Below, piece by piece: positions 9,151 to 21,261 of a stretch of DNA of 64,000 bases; position 1 is the stretch's first letter, and the number at the start of each line of letters is the position of its first letter. The translations under genes were made by a program, and so were the position numbers. A model generated the notes under the pieces. That model was not told the origin of the DNA. It saw nothing but the letters and a program-made list of their open reading frames with translations, and made no database searches. The stretch lies in the NCBI RefSeq assembly GCF_011075055.1, contig NW_025401202.1, positions 1-64,000 on the forward strand, written 5' to 3'. Source of the DNA: Mangifera indica (taxonomy: Eukaryota; Streptophyta; Magnoliopsida; Sapindales; Anacardiaceae).

Positions 9151-9927
9151 TGCAACTTTTAAAGTCCATCAATGGCCCAAACGTCCAAGCATCATTTTGA
9201 GAAGCCCAAAGAGCCCAAAATTGGGTTTTAGTTACATTGGAACTAAGTTAGAATTTAGTTGTTTTAGTTAGGAAACATCATTCCTAAAGTTAAGGAAAAA
9301 ACAACTAACTTTTGTCTTTAGTTAATTACTATGTATGGGCTTGGTTTAGAATGAATGGCTTAGCTTAATTCATGCCATTTTAGTTGACTTTTGTGGGAAA
9401 TACTGTATCGTTGCCATCCATGCCTCCTATATAAAGGGGTGGATCTTTATTTGTAAAAGTTTTGGTTTTGCTTTTGAATGAAAATTTGAAGAAAACTTGT
9501 TGGCTTTTTTTCTCATTTCCTTTATCCAATTCATCTTGGAGGAAGAATTGGTGGTGGAAGACCCCAAGGTTGGTGGAACTTTCCTCTATGCCTTGGTTAA
9601 TTTTCTTGTTACCCTTGAAATCCAAAGTGTGAAGATTTGAATGTGTGTTGTATGCCTCGGATACTGTTCACAGTGTATGATTTTGCAATTTCCAGTTTTT
9701 GCCAGCAAAATTTGAGACAAGTTTTGAATGCCTTGTTGAATGAGTTGTGATTGCTATTATATATCATTAGAAAGCTCTTTGAATGCCCTTTCCAATGATC
9801 TATAAGTTGTATGATTTGGAGTTCATTTGATTGGTTAAAATTGAAAGATAAATTGATGTTGTGCCATATGAACAGTAATTTCCAGAATTGGGGTTATGTG
9901 TTGTTGCATTGTCTTGATGGAAATGCA
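9151..9927 (+). mobile_element. LTR of unit 4
   Basis: Consensus copy. TATA box at 9428-9436, PBS at 9933-9945. Confidence 0.75.
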
Positions 9928-10191
9928 CCATTTGGTATCAGAGCCTAGGTTGTTTGTGTGAATTGTTGAGTGATTTCTATCTCCCGGAGCTACTGTTCAC
10001 CTCCCGGAATTTACTGTTCACAGAACCTTATTTTGCCTTAAACACAAAGCTTCCTTAACCTAAACACTTACCAATACTCACCTCAACCCTTAAACACTTA
10101 TAACCATTAACCTTTGCCTACTAGCCACTACCACAAATGTCCCATAAAAGAACTTCATCCTCATCCTCCTCATCCTTGGGAATTTGCCAAC

Positions 10192-11748
10192 ATGGCATTA
10201 AAAGAAGAGGTCAAAGGAGAACTTAAGGCCATTAAGGACCAAATGAATCAAATGATGCAAATGATGAGAGACTTGACCCTCACTCAAAGTCGGGCACCCT
10301 TATCACAGCCCCAAACTTCAACACGAAGCCAAATACCCCCTCCTCCACCTCACCCAACCCAACTACATCAACCAATAAGACATATTAGACCTTCCCCTCC
10401 TCTTCCTAGACATCATAGGGAGGAATTGATGCTTCATAATTATTCAAGTGAGGAAGAACAAGAGAGACCACCTAGGAGAGAAAAGGATGATGATAGGGGT
10501 TTAAGGATTGAAATTCCAGAATTCGAAGGGAGCATGAGTCCGGATGATTTTGTTGATTGGTTACATGCTATTGAGAGAGTTTTTGAATATAAAGGCTATT
10601 CGGATGAGAAGAAATGTAAACTTGCCATCTTGAAATTCAAGGATTATGCATCCTTGTGGTGGGAAAATCTTAAGAAGCAAAGGGAAAGGGATGGTAAAGA
10701 GAGAGTGAGATCTTGGGAGAAACTAAAGAAGCTTATGAAGAGAAGATTCCTTCCGGACAACCATAAACAAGATCTTTACCTCAAGCTACACACCCTTAAG
10801 CAAGGAAGTGATGGAGTAGAGCATTACATAAGGGAGTTTGAGAAGCTATTAATGAGGAGTGAGCTGCCGGAAGTGAAAGAGCAAACCATTGCAAGATTCA
10901 TTGGTGGCTTAAACGAAGACATTGCTCATATGGTAGAATTGCAACCATATTGCACTTTTGAAGATGTGTGTAAGTTGGCTATTAAAGTGGAGAAGCAAAA
11001 GAAGGCCATGAAGCCCATGGTTTCCAAGTCATTCTCCAAAGGGACATTATCTAACAAAAGCATATCTTTTACCAAGGGAACTACCTTCCATAAAGGTTCC
11101 CCATCCTACACAAATGTTGTTGATTCTTCTTCCAAGGAGAAAGGCAAGGAACAAATGGTGGAACCAACTAAGGACAAGCCTAATATGGTGAAGACCAACC
11201 TCTCCAACAAAAAGTGCTTTAAATGCCAAGGCTATGGACACTTCCAAGCTGAATGCCCTAATAGGAGAGTTTTATCCTTGATGGAGATACAAGCAATTGA
11301 GGAGTCTCTTCAAGAAGAAGAAGAAAGTGAAGTTTCCAGCCATGAAAGTGATGAAGCCAACAAGGAAGAAGAAGAAATTCCACAAGGAGCTGATGAAGGA
11401 GAGATGTTAGTGATTAGAAGAGCATTGCATGCCAAGCCTCTTCCTCATGAAGAGCAAAGACTCCACATTTTCCAATCAAGGTGCACCATTGGAGATAAAG
11501 TGTGTTCTTTAATTATAGATAGTGGAAGTTGTGCAAATGTAGCTTCATCTACCTTAGTGGAAAAACTTGGATTACCTACCATACCTCATCCTCAACCATA
11601 CAAGATCCAATGGTTGAGTAATGGGACCAACCTCCAAGTAGCCAAACAAGTGCTTATTTCCTTCTCCATTGGTAAGCATTATAATGATGAGATTTTGTGT
11701 GATGTGATTCCTATGGATGCTTGTCACTTGTTGTTGGGAAGACCATGA
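10192..11748 (+). CDS. gag: Gag-protease, unit 4
   Basis: Consensus protein, with no private residue seen. Confidence 0.9.
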   Translation: MALKEEVKGELKAIKDQMNQMMQMMRDLTLTQSRAPLSQPQTSTRSQIPPPPPHPTQLHQPIRHIRPSPPLPRHHREELMLHNYSSEEEQERPPRREKDDDRGLRIEIPEFEGSMSPDDFVDWLHAIERVFEYKGYSDEKKCKLAILKFKDYASLWWENLKKQRERDGKERVRSWEKLKKLMKRRFLPDNHKQDLYLKLHTLKQGSDGVEHYIREFEKLLMRSELPEVKEQTIARFIGGLNEDIAHMVELQPYCTFEDVCKLAIKVEKQKKAMKPMVSKSFSKGTLSNKSISFTKGTTFHKGSPSYTNVVDSSSKEKGKEQMVEPTKDKPNMVKTNLSNKKCFKCQGYGHFQAECPNRRVLSLMEIQAIEESLQEEEESEVSSHESDEANKEEEEIPQGADEGEMLVIRRALHAKPLPHEEQRLHIFQSRCTIGDKVCSLIIDSGSCANVASSTLVEKLGLPTIPHPQPYKIQWLSNGTNLQVAKQVLISFSIGKHYNDEILCDVIPMDACHLLLGRP

Positions 11749-12156
11749 CAATTTGATAGGGAAGTGAAGCATGATGGCAAGAAGAACACTTACTCCTTTA
11801 AATTCAATGGCAAGACTATCACTTTAACTCCTCTTAGTCCACAACAAGTTCATAAGGCTACTAAGGGAAAAGAAGTCAAGAAAGAGAGCTTGTTTATAAA
11901 TGGTCAGCAAGTGGAAGGTAGCCATCTTGAGGATTTGAGGGCAAATCCTTCTCAACCCGGGGAGGATGATGTATACGCAGCTCCATTGTCATTTTTGGGT
12001 TCCAAGCCATCCTTAAGTCTCCATGCAACCTTTGAAGCCAAGAAGAATAAAGTTCTAGCAAATCCCAAGCCAAAGGAAGCATTGCACCTTCAATTTTGGC
12101 CCAAAACCACTTTTGGATATAGTCTTATTACATCCACCCAAGGTCCAAATGAATAG
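11749..12156 (+). pseudogene. Post-protease pol remnant, unit 4
   Basis: Open after the TGA, Tyr variant. Confidence 0.72.
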
Positions 12157-12178
12157 CTTGCTCCAATTGATCCAAAAG

Positions 12179-12955
12179 TGCAACTTTTAAAGTCCATCAA
12201 TGGCCCAAACGTCCAAGCATCATTTTGAGAAGCCCAAAGAGCCCAAAATTGGGTTTTAGTTACATTGGAACTAAGTTAGAATTTAGTTGTTTTAGTTAGG
12301 AAACATCATTCCTAAAGTTAAGGAAAAAACAACTAACTTTTGTCTTTAGTTAATTACTATGTATGGGCTTGGTTTAGAATGAATGGCTTAGCTTAATTCA
12401 TGCCATTTTAGTTGACTTTTGTGGGAAATACTGTATCGTTGCCATCCATGCCTCCTATATAAAGGGGTGGATCTTTATTTGTAAAAGTTTTGGTTTTGCT
12501 TTTGAATGAAAATTTGAAGAAAACTTGTTGGCTTTTTTTCTCATTTCCTTTATCCAATTCATCTTGGAGGAAGAATTGGTGGTGGAAGACCCCAAGGTTG
12601 GTGGAACTTTCCTCTATGCCTTGGTTAATTTTCTTGTTACCCTTGAAATCCAAAGTGTGAAGATTTGAATGTGTGTTGTATGCCTCGGATACTGTTCACA
12701 GTGTATGATTTTGCAATTTCCAGTTTTTGCCAGCAAAATTTGAGACAAGTTTTGAATGCCTTGTTGAATGAGTTGTGATTGCTATTATATATCATTAGAA
12801 AGCTCTTTGAATGCCCTTTCCAATGATCTATAAGTTGTATGATTTGGAGTTCATTTGATTGGTTAAAATTGAAAGATAAATTGATGTTGTGCCATATGAA
12901 CAGTAATTTCCAGAATTGGGGTTATGTGTTGTTGCATTGTCTTGATGGAAATGCA
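12179..12955 (+). mobile_element. LTR of unit 5
   Basis: Consensus copy. TATA box at 12456-12464, PBS at 12961-12973. Confidence 0.75.
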
Positions 12956-13219
12956 CCATTTGGTATCAGAGCCTAGGTTGTTTGTGTGAATTGTTGAGTG
13001 ATTTCTATCTCCCGGAGCTACTGTTCACCTCCCGGAATTTACTGTTCACAGAACCTTATTTTGCCTTAAACACAAAGCTTCCTTAACCTAAACACTTACC
13101 AATACTCACCTCAACCCTTAAACACTTATAACCATTAACCTTTGCCTACTAGCCACTACCACAAATGTCCCATAAAAGAACTTCATCCTCATCCTCCTCA
13201 TCCTTGGGAATTTGCCAAC

Positions 13220-14776
13220 ATGGCATTAAAAGAAGAGGTCAAAGGAGAACTTAAGGCCATTAAGGACCAAATGAATCAAATGATGCAAATGATGAGAGAC
13301 TTGACCCTCACTCAAAGTCGGGCACCCTTATCACAGCCCCAAACTTCAACACGAAGCCAAATACCCCCTCCTCCACCTCACCCAACCCAACTACATCAAC
13401 CAATAAGACATATTAGACCTTCCCCTCCTCTTCCTAGACATCATAGGGAGGAATTGATGCTTCATAATTATTCAAGTGAGGAAGAACAAGAGAGACCACC
13501 TAGGAGAGAAAAGGATGATGATAGGGGTTTAAGGATTGAAATTCCAGAATTCGAAGGGAGCATGAGTCCGGATGATTTTGTTGATTGGTTACATGCTATT
13601 GAGAGAGTTTTTGAATATAAAGGCTATTCGGATGAGAAGAAATGTAAACTTGCCATCTTGAAATTCAAGGATTATGCATCCTTGTGGTGGGAAAATCTTA
13701 AGAAGCAAAGGGAAAGGGATGGTAAAGAGAGAGTGAGATCTTGGGAGAAACTAAAGAAGCTTATGAAGAGAAGATTCCTTCCGGACAACCATAAACAAGA
13801 TCTTTACCTCAAGCTACACACCCTTAAGCAAGGAAGTGATGGAGTAGAGCATTACATAAGGGAGTTTGAGAAGCTATTAATGAGGAGTGAGCTGCCGGAA
13901 GTGAAAGAGCAAACCATTGCAAGATTCATTGGTGGCTTAAACGAAGACATTGCTCATATGGTAGAATTGCAACCATATTGCACTTTTGAAGATGTGTGTA
14001 AGTTGGCTATTAAAGTGGAGAAGCAAAAGAAGGCCATGAAGCCCATGGTTTCCAAGTCATTCTCCAAAGGGACATTATCTAACAAAAGCATATCTTTTAC
14101 CAAGGGAACTACCTTCCATAAAGGTTCCCCATCCTACACAAATGTTGTTGATTCTTCTTCCAAGGAGAAAGGCAAGGAACAAATGGTGGAACCAACTAAG
14201 GACAAGCCTAATATGGTGAAGACCAACCTCTCCAACAAAAAGTGCTTTAAATGCCAAGGCTATGGACACTTCCAAGCTGAATGCCCTAATAGGAGAGTTT
14301 TATCCTTGATGGAGATACAAGCAATTGAGGAGTCTCTTCAAGAAGAAGAAGAAAGTGAAGTTTCCAGCCATGAAAGTGATGAAGCCAACAAGGAAGAAGA
14401 AGAAATTCCACAAGGAGCTGATGAAGGAGAGATGTTAGTGATTAGAAGAGCATTGCATGCCAAGCCTCTTCCTCATGAAGAGCAAAGACTCCACATTTTC
14501 CAATCAAGGTGCACCATTGGAGATAAAGTGTGTTCTTTAATTATAGATAGTGGAAGTTGTGCAAATGTAGCTTCATCTACCTTAGTGGAAAAACTTGGAT
14601 TACCTACCATACCTCATCCTCAACCATACAAGATCCAATGGTTGAGTAATGGGACCAACCTCCAAGTAGCCAAACAAGTGCTTATTTCCTTCTCCATTGG
14701 TAAGCATTATAATGATGAGATTTTGTGTGATGTGATTCCTATGGATGCTTGTCACTTGTTGTTGGGAAGACCATGA
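13220..14776 (+). CDS. gag: Gag-protease, unit 5
   Basis: Consensus protein, with no private residue seen. Confidence 0.9.
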   Translation: MALKEEVKGELKAIKDQMNQMMQMMRDLTLTQSRAPLSQPQTSTRSQIPPPPPHPTQLHQPIRHIRPSPPLPRHHREELMLHNYSSEEEQERPPRREKDDDRGLRIEIPEFEGSMSPDDFVDWLHAIERVFEYKGYSDEKKCKLAILKFKDYASLWWENLKKQRERDGKERVRSWEKLKKLMKRRFLPDNHKQDLYLKLHTLKQGSDGVEHYIREFEKLLMRSELPEVKEQTIARFIGGLNEDIAHMVELQPYCTFEDVCKLAIKVEKQKKAMKPMVSKSFSKGTLSNKSISFTKGTTFHKGSPSYTNVVDSSSKEKGKEQMVEPTKDKPNMVKTNLSNKKCFKCQGYGHFQAECPNRRVLSLMEIQAIEESLQEEEESEVSSHESDEANKEEEEIPQGADEGEMLVIRRALHAKPLPHEEQRLHIFQSRCTIGDKVCSLIIDSGSCANVASSTLVEKLGLPTIPHPQPYKIQWLSNGTNLQVAKQVLISFSIGKHYNDEILCDVIPMDACHLLLGRP

Positions 14777-15184
14777 CAATTTGATAGGGAAGTGAAGCAT
14801 GATGGCAAGAAGAACACTTACTCCTTTAAATTCAATGGCAAGACTATCACTTTAACTCCTCTTAGTCCACAACAAGTTCATAAGGCTACTAAGGGAAAAG
14901 AAGTCAAGAAAGAGAGCTTGTTTATAAATGGTCAGCAAGTGGAAGGTAGCCATCTTGAGGATTTGAGGGCAAATCCTTCTCAACCCGGGGAGGATGATGT
15001 ATACGCAGCTCCATTGTCATTTTTGGGTTCCAAGCCATCCTTAAGTCTCCATGCAACCTTTGAAGCCAAGAAGAATAAAGTTCTAGCAAATCCCAAGCCA
15101 AAGGAAGCATTGCACCTTCAATTTTGGCCCAAAACCACTTTTGGATATAGTCTTATTACATCCACCCAAGGTCCAAATGAATAG
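14777..15184 (+). pseudogene. Post-protease pol remnant, unit 5
   Basis: Open after the TGA, Tyr variant. Confidence 0.72.
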
Positions 15185-15206
15185 CTTGCTCCAATTGATC
15201 CAAAAG

Positions 15207-15983
15207 TGCAACTTTTAAAGTCCATCAATGGCCCAAACGTCCAAGCATCATTTTGAGAAGCCCAAAGAGCCCAAAATTGGGTTTTAGTTACATTGGAACT
15301 AAGTTAGAATTTAGTTGTTTTAGTTAGGAAACATCATTCCTAAAGTTAAGGAAAAAACAACTAACTTTTGTCTTTAGTTAATTACTATGTATGGGCTTGG
15401 TTTAGAATGAATGGCTTAGCTTAATTCATGCCATTTTAGTTGACTTTTGTGGGAAATACTGTATCGTTGCCATCCATGCCTCCTATATAAAGGGGTGGAT
15501 CTTTATTTGTAAAAGTTTTGGTTTTGCTTTTGAATGAAAATTTGAAGAAAACTTGTTGGCTTTTTTTCTCATTTCCTTTATCCAATTCATCTTGGAGGAA
15601 GAATTGGTGGTGGAAGACCCCAAGGTTGGTGGAACTTTCCTCTATGCCTTGGTTAATTTTCTTGTTACCCTTGAAATCCAAAGTGTGAAGATTTGAATGT
15701 GTGTTGTATGCCTCGGATACTGTTCACAGTGTATGATTTTGCAATTTCCAGTTTTTGCCAGCAAAATTTGAGACAAGTTTTGAATGCCTTGTTGAATGAG
15801 TTGTGATTGCTATTATATATCATTAGAAAGCTCTTTGAATGCCCTTTCCAATGATCTATAAGTTGTATGATTTGGAGTTCATTTGATTGGTTAAAATTGA
15901 AAGATAAATTGATGTTGTGCCATATGAACAGTAATTTCCAGAATTGGGGTTATGTGTTGTTGCATTGTCTTGATGGAAATGCA
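15207..15983 (+). mobile_element. LTR of unit 6
   Basis: Consensus copy. TATA box at 15484-15492, PBS at 15989-16001. Confidence 0.75.
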
Positions 15984-16247
15984 CCATTTGGTATCAGAGC
16001 CTAGGTTGTTTGTGTGAATTGTTGAGTGATTTCTATCTCCCGGAGCTACTGTTCACCTCCCGGAATTTACTGTTCACAGAACCTTATTTTGCCTTAAACA
16101 CAAAGCTTCCTTAACCTAAACACTTACCAATACTCACCTCAACCCTTAAACACTTATAACCATTAACCTTTGCCTACTAGCCACTACCACAAATGTCCCA
16201 TAAAAGAACTTCATCCTCATCCTCCTCATCCTTGGGAATTTGCCAAC

Positions 16248-17804
16248 ATGGCATTAAAAGAAGAGGTCAAAGGAGAACTTAAGGCCATTAAGGACCAAAT
16301 GAATCAAATGATGCAAATGATGAGAGACTTGACCCTCACTCAAAGTCGGGCACCCTTATCACAGCCCCAAACTTCAACACGAAGCCAAATACCCCCTCCT
16401 CCACCTCACCCAACCCAACTACATCAACCAATAAGACATATTAGACCTTCCCCTCCTCTTCCTAGACATCATAGGGAGGAATTGATGCTTCATAATTATT
16501 CAAGTGAGGAAGAACAAGAGAGACCACCTAGGAGAGAAAAGGATGATGATAGGGGTTTAAGGATTGAAATTCCAGAATTCGAAGGGAGCATGAGTCCGGA
16601 TGATTTTGTTGATTGGTTACATGCTATTGAGAGAGTTTTTGAATATAAAGGCTATTCGGATGAGAAGAAATGTAAACTTGCCATCTTGAAATTCAAGGAT
16701 TATGCATCCTTGTGGTGGGAAAATCTTAAGAAGCAAAGGGAAAGGGATGGTAAAGAGAGAGTGAGATCTTGGGAGAAACTAAAGAAGCTTATGAAGAGAA
16801 GATTCCTTCCGGACAACCATAAACAAGATCTTTACCTCAAGCTACACACCCTTAAGCAAGGAAGTGATGGAGTAGAGCATTACATAAGGGAGTTTGAGAA
16901 GCTATTAATGAGGAGTGAGCTGCCGGAAGTGAAAGAGCAAACCATTGCAAGATTCATTGGTGGCTTAAACGAAGACATTGCTCATATGGTAGAATTGCAA
17001 CCATATTGCACTTTTGAAGATGTGTGTAAGTTGGCTATTAAAGTGGAGAAGCAAAAGAAGGCCATGAAGCCCATGGTTTCCAAGTCATTCTCCAAAGGGA
17101 CATTATCTAACAAAAGCATATCTTTTACCAAGGGAACTACCTTCCATAAAGGTTCCCCATCCTACACAAATGTTGTTGATTCTTCTTCCAAGGAGAAAGG
17201 CAAGGAACAAATGGTGGAACCAACTAAGGACAAGCCTAATATGGTGAAGACCAACCTCTCCAACAAAAAGTGCTTTAAATGCCAAGGCTATGGACACTTC
17301 CAAGCTGAATGCCCTAATAGGAGAGTTTTATCCTTGATGGAGATACAAGCAATTGAGGAGTCTCTTCAAGAAGAAGAAGAAAGTGAAGTTTCCAGCCATG
17401 AAAGTGATGAAGCCAACAAGGAAGAAGAAGAAATTCCACAAGGAGCTGATGAAGGAGAGATGTTAGTGATTAGAAGAGCATTGCATGCCAAGCCTCTTCC
17501 TCATGAAGAGCAAAGACTCCACATTTTCCAATCAAGGTGCACCATTGGAGATAAAGTGTGTTCTTTAATTATAGATAGTGGAAGTTGTGCAAATGTAGCT
17601 TCATCTACCTTAGTGGAAAAACTTGGATTACCTACCATACCTCATCCTCAACCATACAAGATCCAATGGTTGAGTAATGGGACCAACCTCCAAGTAGCCA
17701 AACAAGTGCTTATTTCCTTCTCCATTGGTAAGCATTATAATGATGAGATTTTGTGTGATGTGATTCCTATGGATGCTTGTCACTTGTTGTTGGGAAGACC
17801 ATGA
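16248..17804 (+). CDS. gag: Gag-protease, unit 6
   Basis: The protein is consensus. The unit differs only downstream, where its remnant is frameshifted. Confidence 0.9.
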   Translation: MALKEEVKGELKAIKDQMNQMMQMMRDLTLTQSRAPLSQPQTSTRSQIPPPPPHPTQLHQPIRHIRPSPPLPRHHREELMLHNYSSEEEQERPPRREKDDDRGLRIEIPEFEGSMSPDDFVDWLHAIERVFEYKGYSDEKKCKLAILKFKDYASLWWENLKKQRERDGKERVRSWEKLKKLMKRRFLPDNHKQDLYLKLHTLKQGSDGVEHYIREFEKLLMRSELPEVKEQTIARFIGGLNEDIAHMVELQPYCTFEDVCKLAIKVEKQKKAMKPMVSKSFSKGTLSNKSISFTKGTTFHKGSPSYTNVVDSSSKEKGKEQMVEPTKDKPNMVKTNLSNKKCFKCQGYGHFQAECPNRRVLSLMEIQAIEESLQEEEESEVSSHESDEANKEEEEIPQGADEGEMLVIRRALHAKPLPHEEQRLHIFQSRCTIGDKVCSLIIDSGSCANVASSTLVEKLGLPTIPHPQPYKIQWLSNGTNLQVAKQVLISFSIGKHYNDEILCDVIPMDACHLLLGRP

Positions 17805-18211
17805 CAATTTGATAGGGAAGTGAAGCATGATGGCAAGAAGAACACTTACTCCTTTAAATTCAATGGCAAGACTATCACTTTAACTCCTCTTAGTCCACAA
17901 CAAGTTCATAAGGCTACTAAGGGAAAAGAAGTCAAGAAAGAGAGCTTGTTTATAAATGGTCAGCAAGTGGAAGGTAGCCATCTTGAGGATTTGAGGGCAA
18001 ATCCTTCTCAACCCGGGAGGATGATGTATACGCAGCTCCATTGTCATTTTTGGGTTCCAAGCCATCCTTAAGTCTCCATGCAACCTTTGAAGCCAAGAAG
18101 AATAAAGTTCTAGCAAATCCCAAGCCAAAGGAAGCATTGCACCTTCAATTTTGGCCCAAAACCACTTTTGGATATAGTCTTATTACATCCACCCAAGGTC
18201 CAAATGAATAG
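17805..18211 (+). pseudogene. Post-protease pol remnant, unit 6, frameshifted
   Basis: One G is missing from the CCCGGGG run near 18016 (CCCGGGAGG here), shifting the frame so that it stops at 18071 instead of reaching the usual TAG. It accounts for the 3027-bp unit. The damage lies only in the part after the TGA. Confidence 0.8.
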
Positions 18212-18233
18212 CTTGCTCCAATTGATCCAAAAG

Positions 18234-19010
18234 TGCAACTTTTAAAGTCCATCAATGGCCCAAACGTCCAAGCATCATTTTGAGAAGCCCAAAGAGCCCA
18301 AAATTGGGTTTTAGTTACATTGGAACTAAGTTAGAATTTAGTTGTTTTAGTTAGGAAACATCATTCCTAAAGTTAAGGAAAAAACAACTAACTTTTGTCT
18401 TTAGTTAATTACTATGTATGGGCTTGGTTTAGAATGAATGGCTTAGCTTAATTCATGCCATTTTAGTTGACTTTTGTGGGAAATATTGTATCGTTGCCAT
18501 CCATGCCTCCTATATAAAGGGGTGGATCTTTATTTGTAAAAGTTTTGGTTTTGCTTTTGAATGAAAATTTGAAGAAAACTTGTTGGCTTTTTTTCTCATT
18601 TCCTTTATCCAATTCATCTTGGAGGAAGAATTGGTGGTGGAAGACCCCAAGGTTGGTGGAACTTTCCTCTATGCCTTGGTTAATTTTCTTGTTACCCTTG
18701 AAATCCAAAGTGTGAAGATTTGAATGTGTGTTGTATGCCTCGGATACTGTTCACAGTGTATGATTTTGCAATTTCCAGTTTTTGCCAGCAAAATTTGAGA
18801 CAAGTTTTGAATGCCTTGTTGAATGAGTTGTGATTGCTATTATATATCATTAGAAAGCTCTTTGAATGCCCTTTCCAATGATCTATAAGTTGTATGATTT
18901 GGAGTTCATTTGATTGGTTAAAATTGAAAGATAAATTGATGTTGTGCCATATGAACAGTAATTTCCAGAATTGGGGTTATGTGTTGTTGCATTGTCTTGA
19001 TGGAAATGCA
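18234..19010 (+). mobile_element. LTR of unit 7, T variant
   Basis: TATA box at 18511-18519, PBS at 19016-19028. A C-to-T change at 18486 (AAATATTG instead of AAATACTG) lies ~25 bp upstream of the TATA box. It is shared only with the LTRs of units 11 and 16. Confidence 0.75.
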
Positions 19011-19274
19011 CCATTTGGTATCAGAGCCTAGGTTGTTTGTGTGAATTGTTGAGTGATTTCTATCTCCCGGAGCTACTGTTCACCTCCCGGAATTTACTGT
19101 TCACAGAACCTTATTTTGCCTTAAACACAAAGCTTCCTTAACCTAAACACTTACCAATACTCACCTCAACCCTTAAACACTTATAACCATTAACCTTTGC
19201 CTACTAGCCACTACCACAAATGTCCCATAAAAGAACTTCATCCTCATCCTCCTCATCCTTGGGAATTTGCCAAC

Positions 19275-20831
19275 ATGGCATTAAAAGAAGAGGTCAAAGG
19301 AGAACTTAAGGCCATTAAGGACCAAATGAATCAAATGATGCAAATGATGAGAGACTTGACCCTCACTCAAAGTCGGGCACCCTTATCACAGCCCCAAACT
19401 TCAACACGAAGCCAAATACCCCCTCCTCCACCTCACCCAACCCAACTACATCAACCAATAAGACATATTAGACCTTCCCCTCCTCTTCCTAGACATCATA
19501 GGGAGGAATTGATGCTTCATAATTATTCAAGTGAGGAAGAACAAGAGAGACCACCTAGGAGAGAAAAGGATGATGATAGGGGTTTAAGGATTGAAATTCC
19601 AGAATTCGAAGGGAGCATGAGTCCGGATGATTTTGTTGATTGGTTACATGCTATTGAGAGAGTTTTTGAATATAAAGGCTATTCGGATGAGAAGAAATGT
19701 AAACTTGCCATCTTGAAATTCAAGGATTATGCATCCTTGTGGTGGGAAAATCTTAAGAAGCAAAGGGAAAGGGATGGTAAAGAGAGAGTGAGATCTTGGG
19801 AGAAACTAAAGAAGCTTATGAAGAGAAGATTCCTTCCGGACAACCATAAACAAGATCTTTACCTCAAGCTACACACCCTTAAGCAAGGAAGTGATGGAGT
19901 AGAGCATTACATAAGGGAGTTTGAGAAGCTATTAATGAGGAGTGAGCTGCCGGAAGTGAAAGAGCAAACCATTGCAAGATTCATTGGTGGCTTAAACGAA
20001 GACATTGCTCATATGGTAGAATTGCAACCATATTGCACTTTTGAAGATGTGTGTAAGTTGGCTATTAAAGTGGAGAAGCAAAAGAAGGCCATGAAGCCCA
20101 TGGTTTCCAAGTCATTCTCCAAAGGGACATTATCTAACAAAAGCATATCTTTTACCAAGGGAACTACCTTCCATAAAGGTTCCCCATCCTACACAAATGT
20201 TGTTGATTCTTCTTCCAAGGAGAAAGGCAAGGAACAAATGGTGGAACCAACTAAGGACAAGCCTAATATGGTGAAGACCAACCTCTCCAACAAAAAGTGC
20301 TTTAAATGCCAAGGCTATGGACACTTCCAAGCTGAATGCCCTAATAGGAGAGTTTTATCCTTGATGGAGATACAAGCAATTGAGGAGTCTCTTCAAGAAG
20401 AAGAAGAAAGTGAAGTTTCCAGCCATGAAAGTGATGAAGCCAACAAGGAAGAAGAAGAAATTCCACAAGGAGCTGATGAAGGAGAGATGTTAGTGATTAG
20501 AAGAGCATTGCATGCCAAGCCTCTTCCTCATGAAGAGCAAAGACTCCACATTTTCCAATCAAGGTGCACCATTGGAGATAAAGTGTGTTCTTTAATTATA
20601 GATAGTGGAAGTTGTGCAAATGTAGCTTCATCTACCTTAGTGGAAAAACTTGGATTACCTACCATACCTCATCCTCAACCATACAAGATCCAATGGTTGA
20701 GTAATGGGACCAACCTCCAAGTAGCCAAACAAGTGCTTATTTCCTTCTCCATTGGTAAGCATTATAATGATGAGATTTTGTGTGATGTGATTCCTATGGA
20801 TGCTTGTCACTTGTTGTTGGGAAGACCATGA
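19275..20831 (+). CDS. gag: Gag-protease, unit 7
   Basis: Consensus protein, with no private residue seen. Confidence 0.9.
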   Translation: MALKEEVKGELKAIKDQMNQMMQMMRDLTLTQSRAPLSQPQTSTRSQIPPPPPHPTQLHQPIRHIRPSPPLPRHHREELMLHNYSSEEEQERPPRREKDDDRGLRIEIPEFEGSMSPDDFVDWLHAIERVFEYKGYSDEKKCKLAILKFKDYASLWWENLKKQRERDGKERVRSWEKLKKLMKRRFLPDNHKQDLYLKLHTLKQGSDGVEHYIREFEKLLMRSELPEVKEQTIARFIGGLNEDIAHMVELQPYCTFEDVCKLAIKVEKQKKAMKPMVSKSFSKGTLSNKSISFTKGTTFHKGSPSYTNVVDSSSKEKGKEQMVEPTKDKPNMVKTNLSNKKCFKCQGYGHFQAECPNRRVLSLMEIQAIEESLQEEEESEVSSHESDEANKEEEEIPQGADEGEMLVIRRALHAKPLPHEEQRLHIFQSRCTIGDKVCSLIIDSGSCANVASSTLVEKLGLPTIPHPQPYKIQWLSNGTNLQVAKQVLISFSIGKHYNDEILCDVIPMDACHLLLGRP

Positions 20832-21239
20832 CAATTTGATAGGGAAGTGAAGCATGATGGCAAGAAGAACACTTACTCCTTTAAATTCAATGGCAAGACT
20901 ATCACTTTAACTCCTCTTAGTCCACAACAAGTTCATAAGGCTACTAAGGGAAAAGAAGTCAAGAAAGAGAGCTTGTTTATAAATGGTCAGCAAGTGGAAG
21001 GTAGCCATCTTGAGGATTTGAGGGCAAATCCTTCTCAACCCGGGGAGGATGATGTATACGCAGCTCCATTGTCATTTTTGGGTTCCAAGCCATCCTTAAG
21101 TCTCCATGCAACCTTTGAAGCCAAGAAGAATAAAGTTCTAGCAAATCCCAAGCCAAAGGAAGCATTGCACCTTCAATTTTGGCCCAAAACCACTTTTGGA
21201 TATAGTCTTATTACATCCACCCAAGGTCCAAATGAATAG
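20832..21239 (+). pseudogene. Post-protease pol remnant, unit 7
   Basis: Open after the TGA, Tyr variant. The frame broken in unit 6 is intact again here. Confidence 0.72.
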
Positions 21240-21261
21240 CTTGCTCCAATTGATCCAAAAG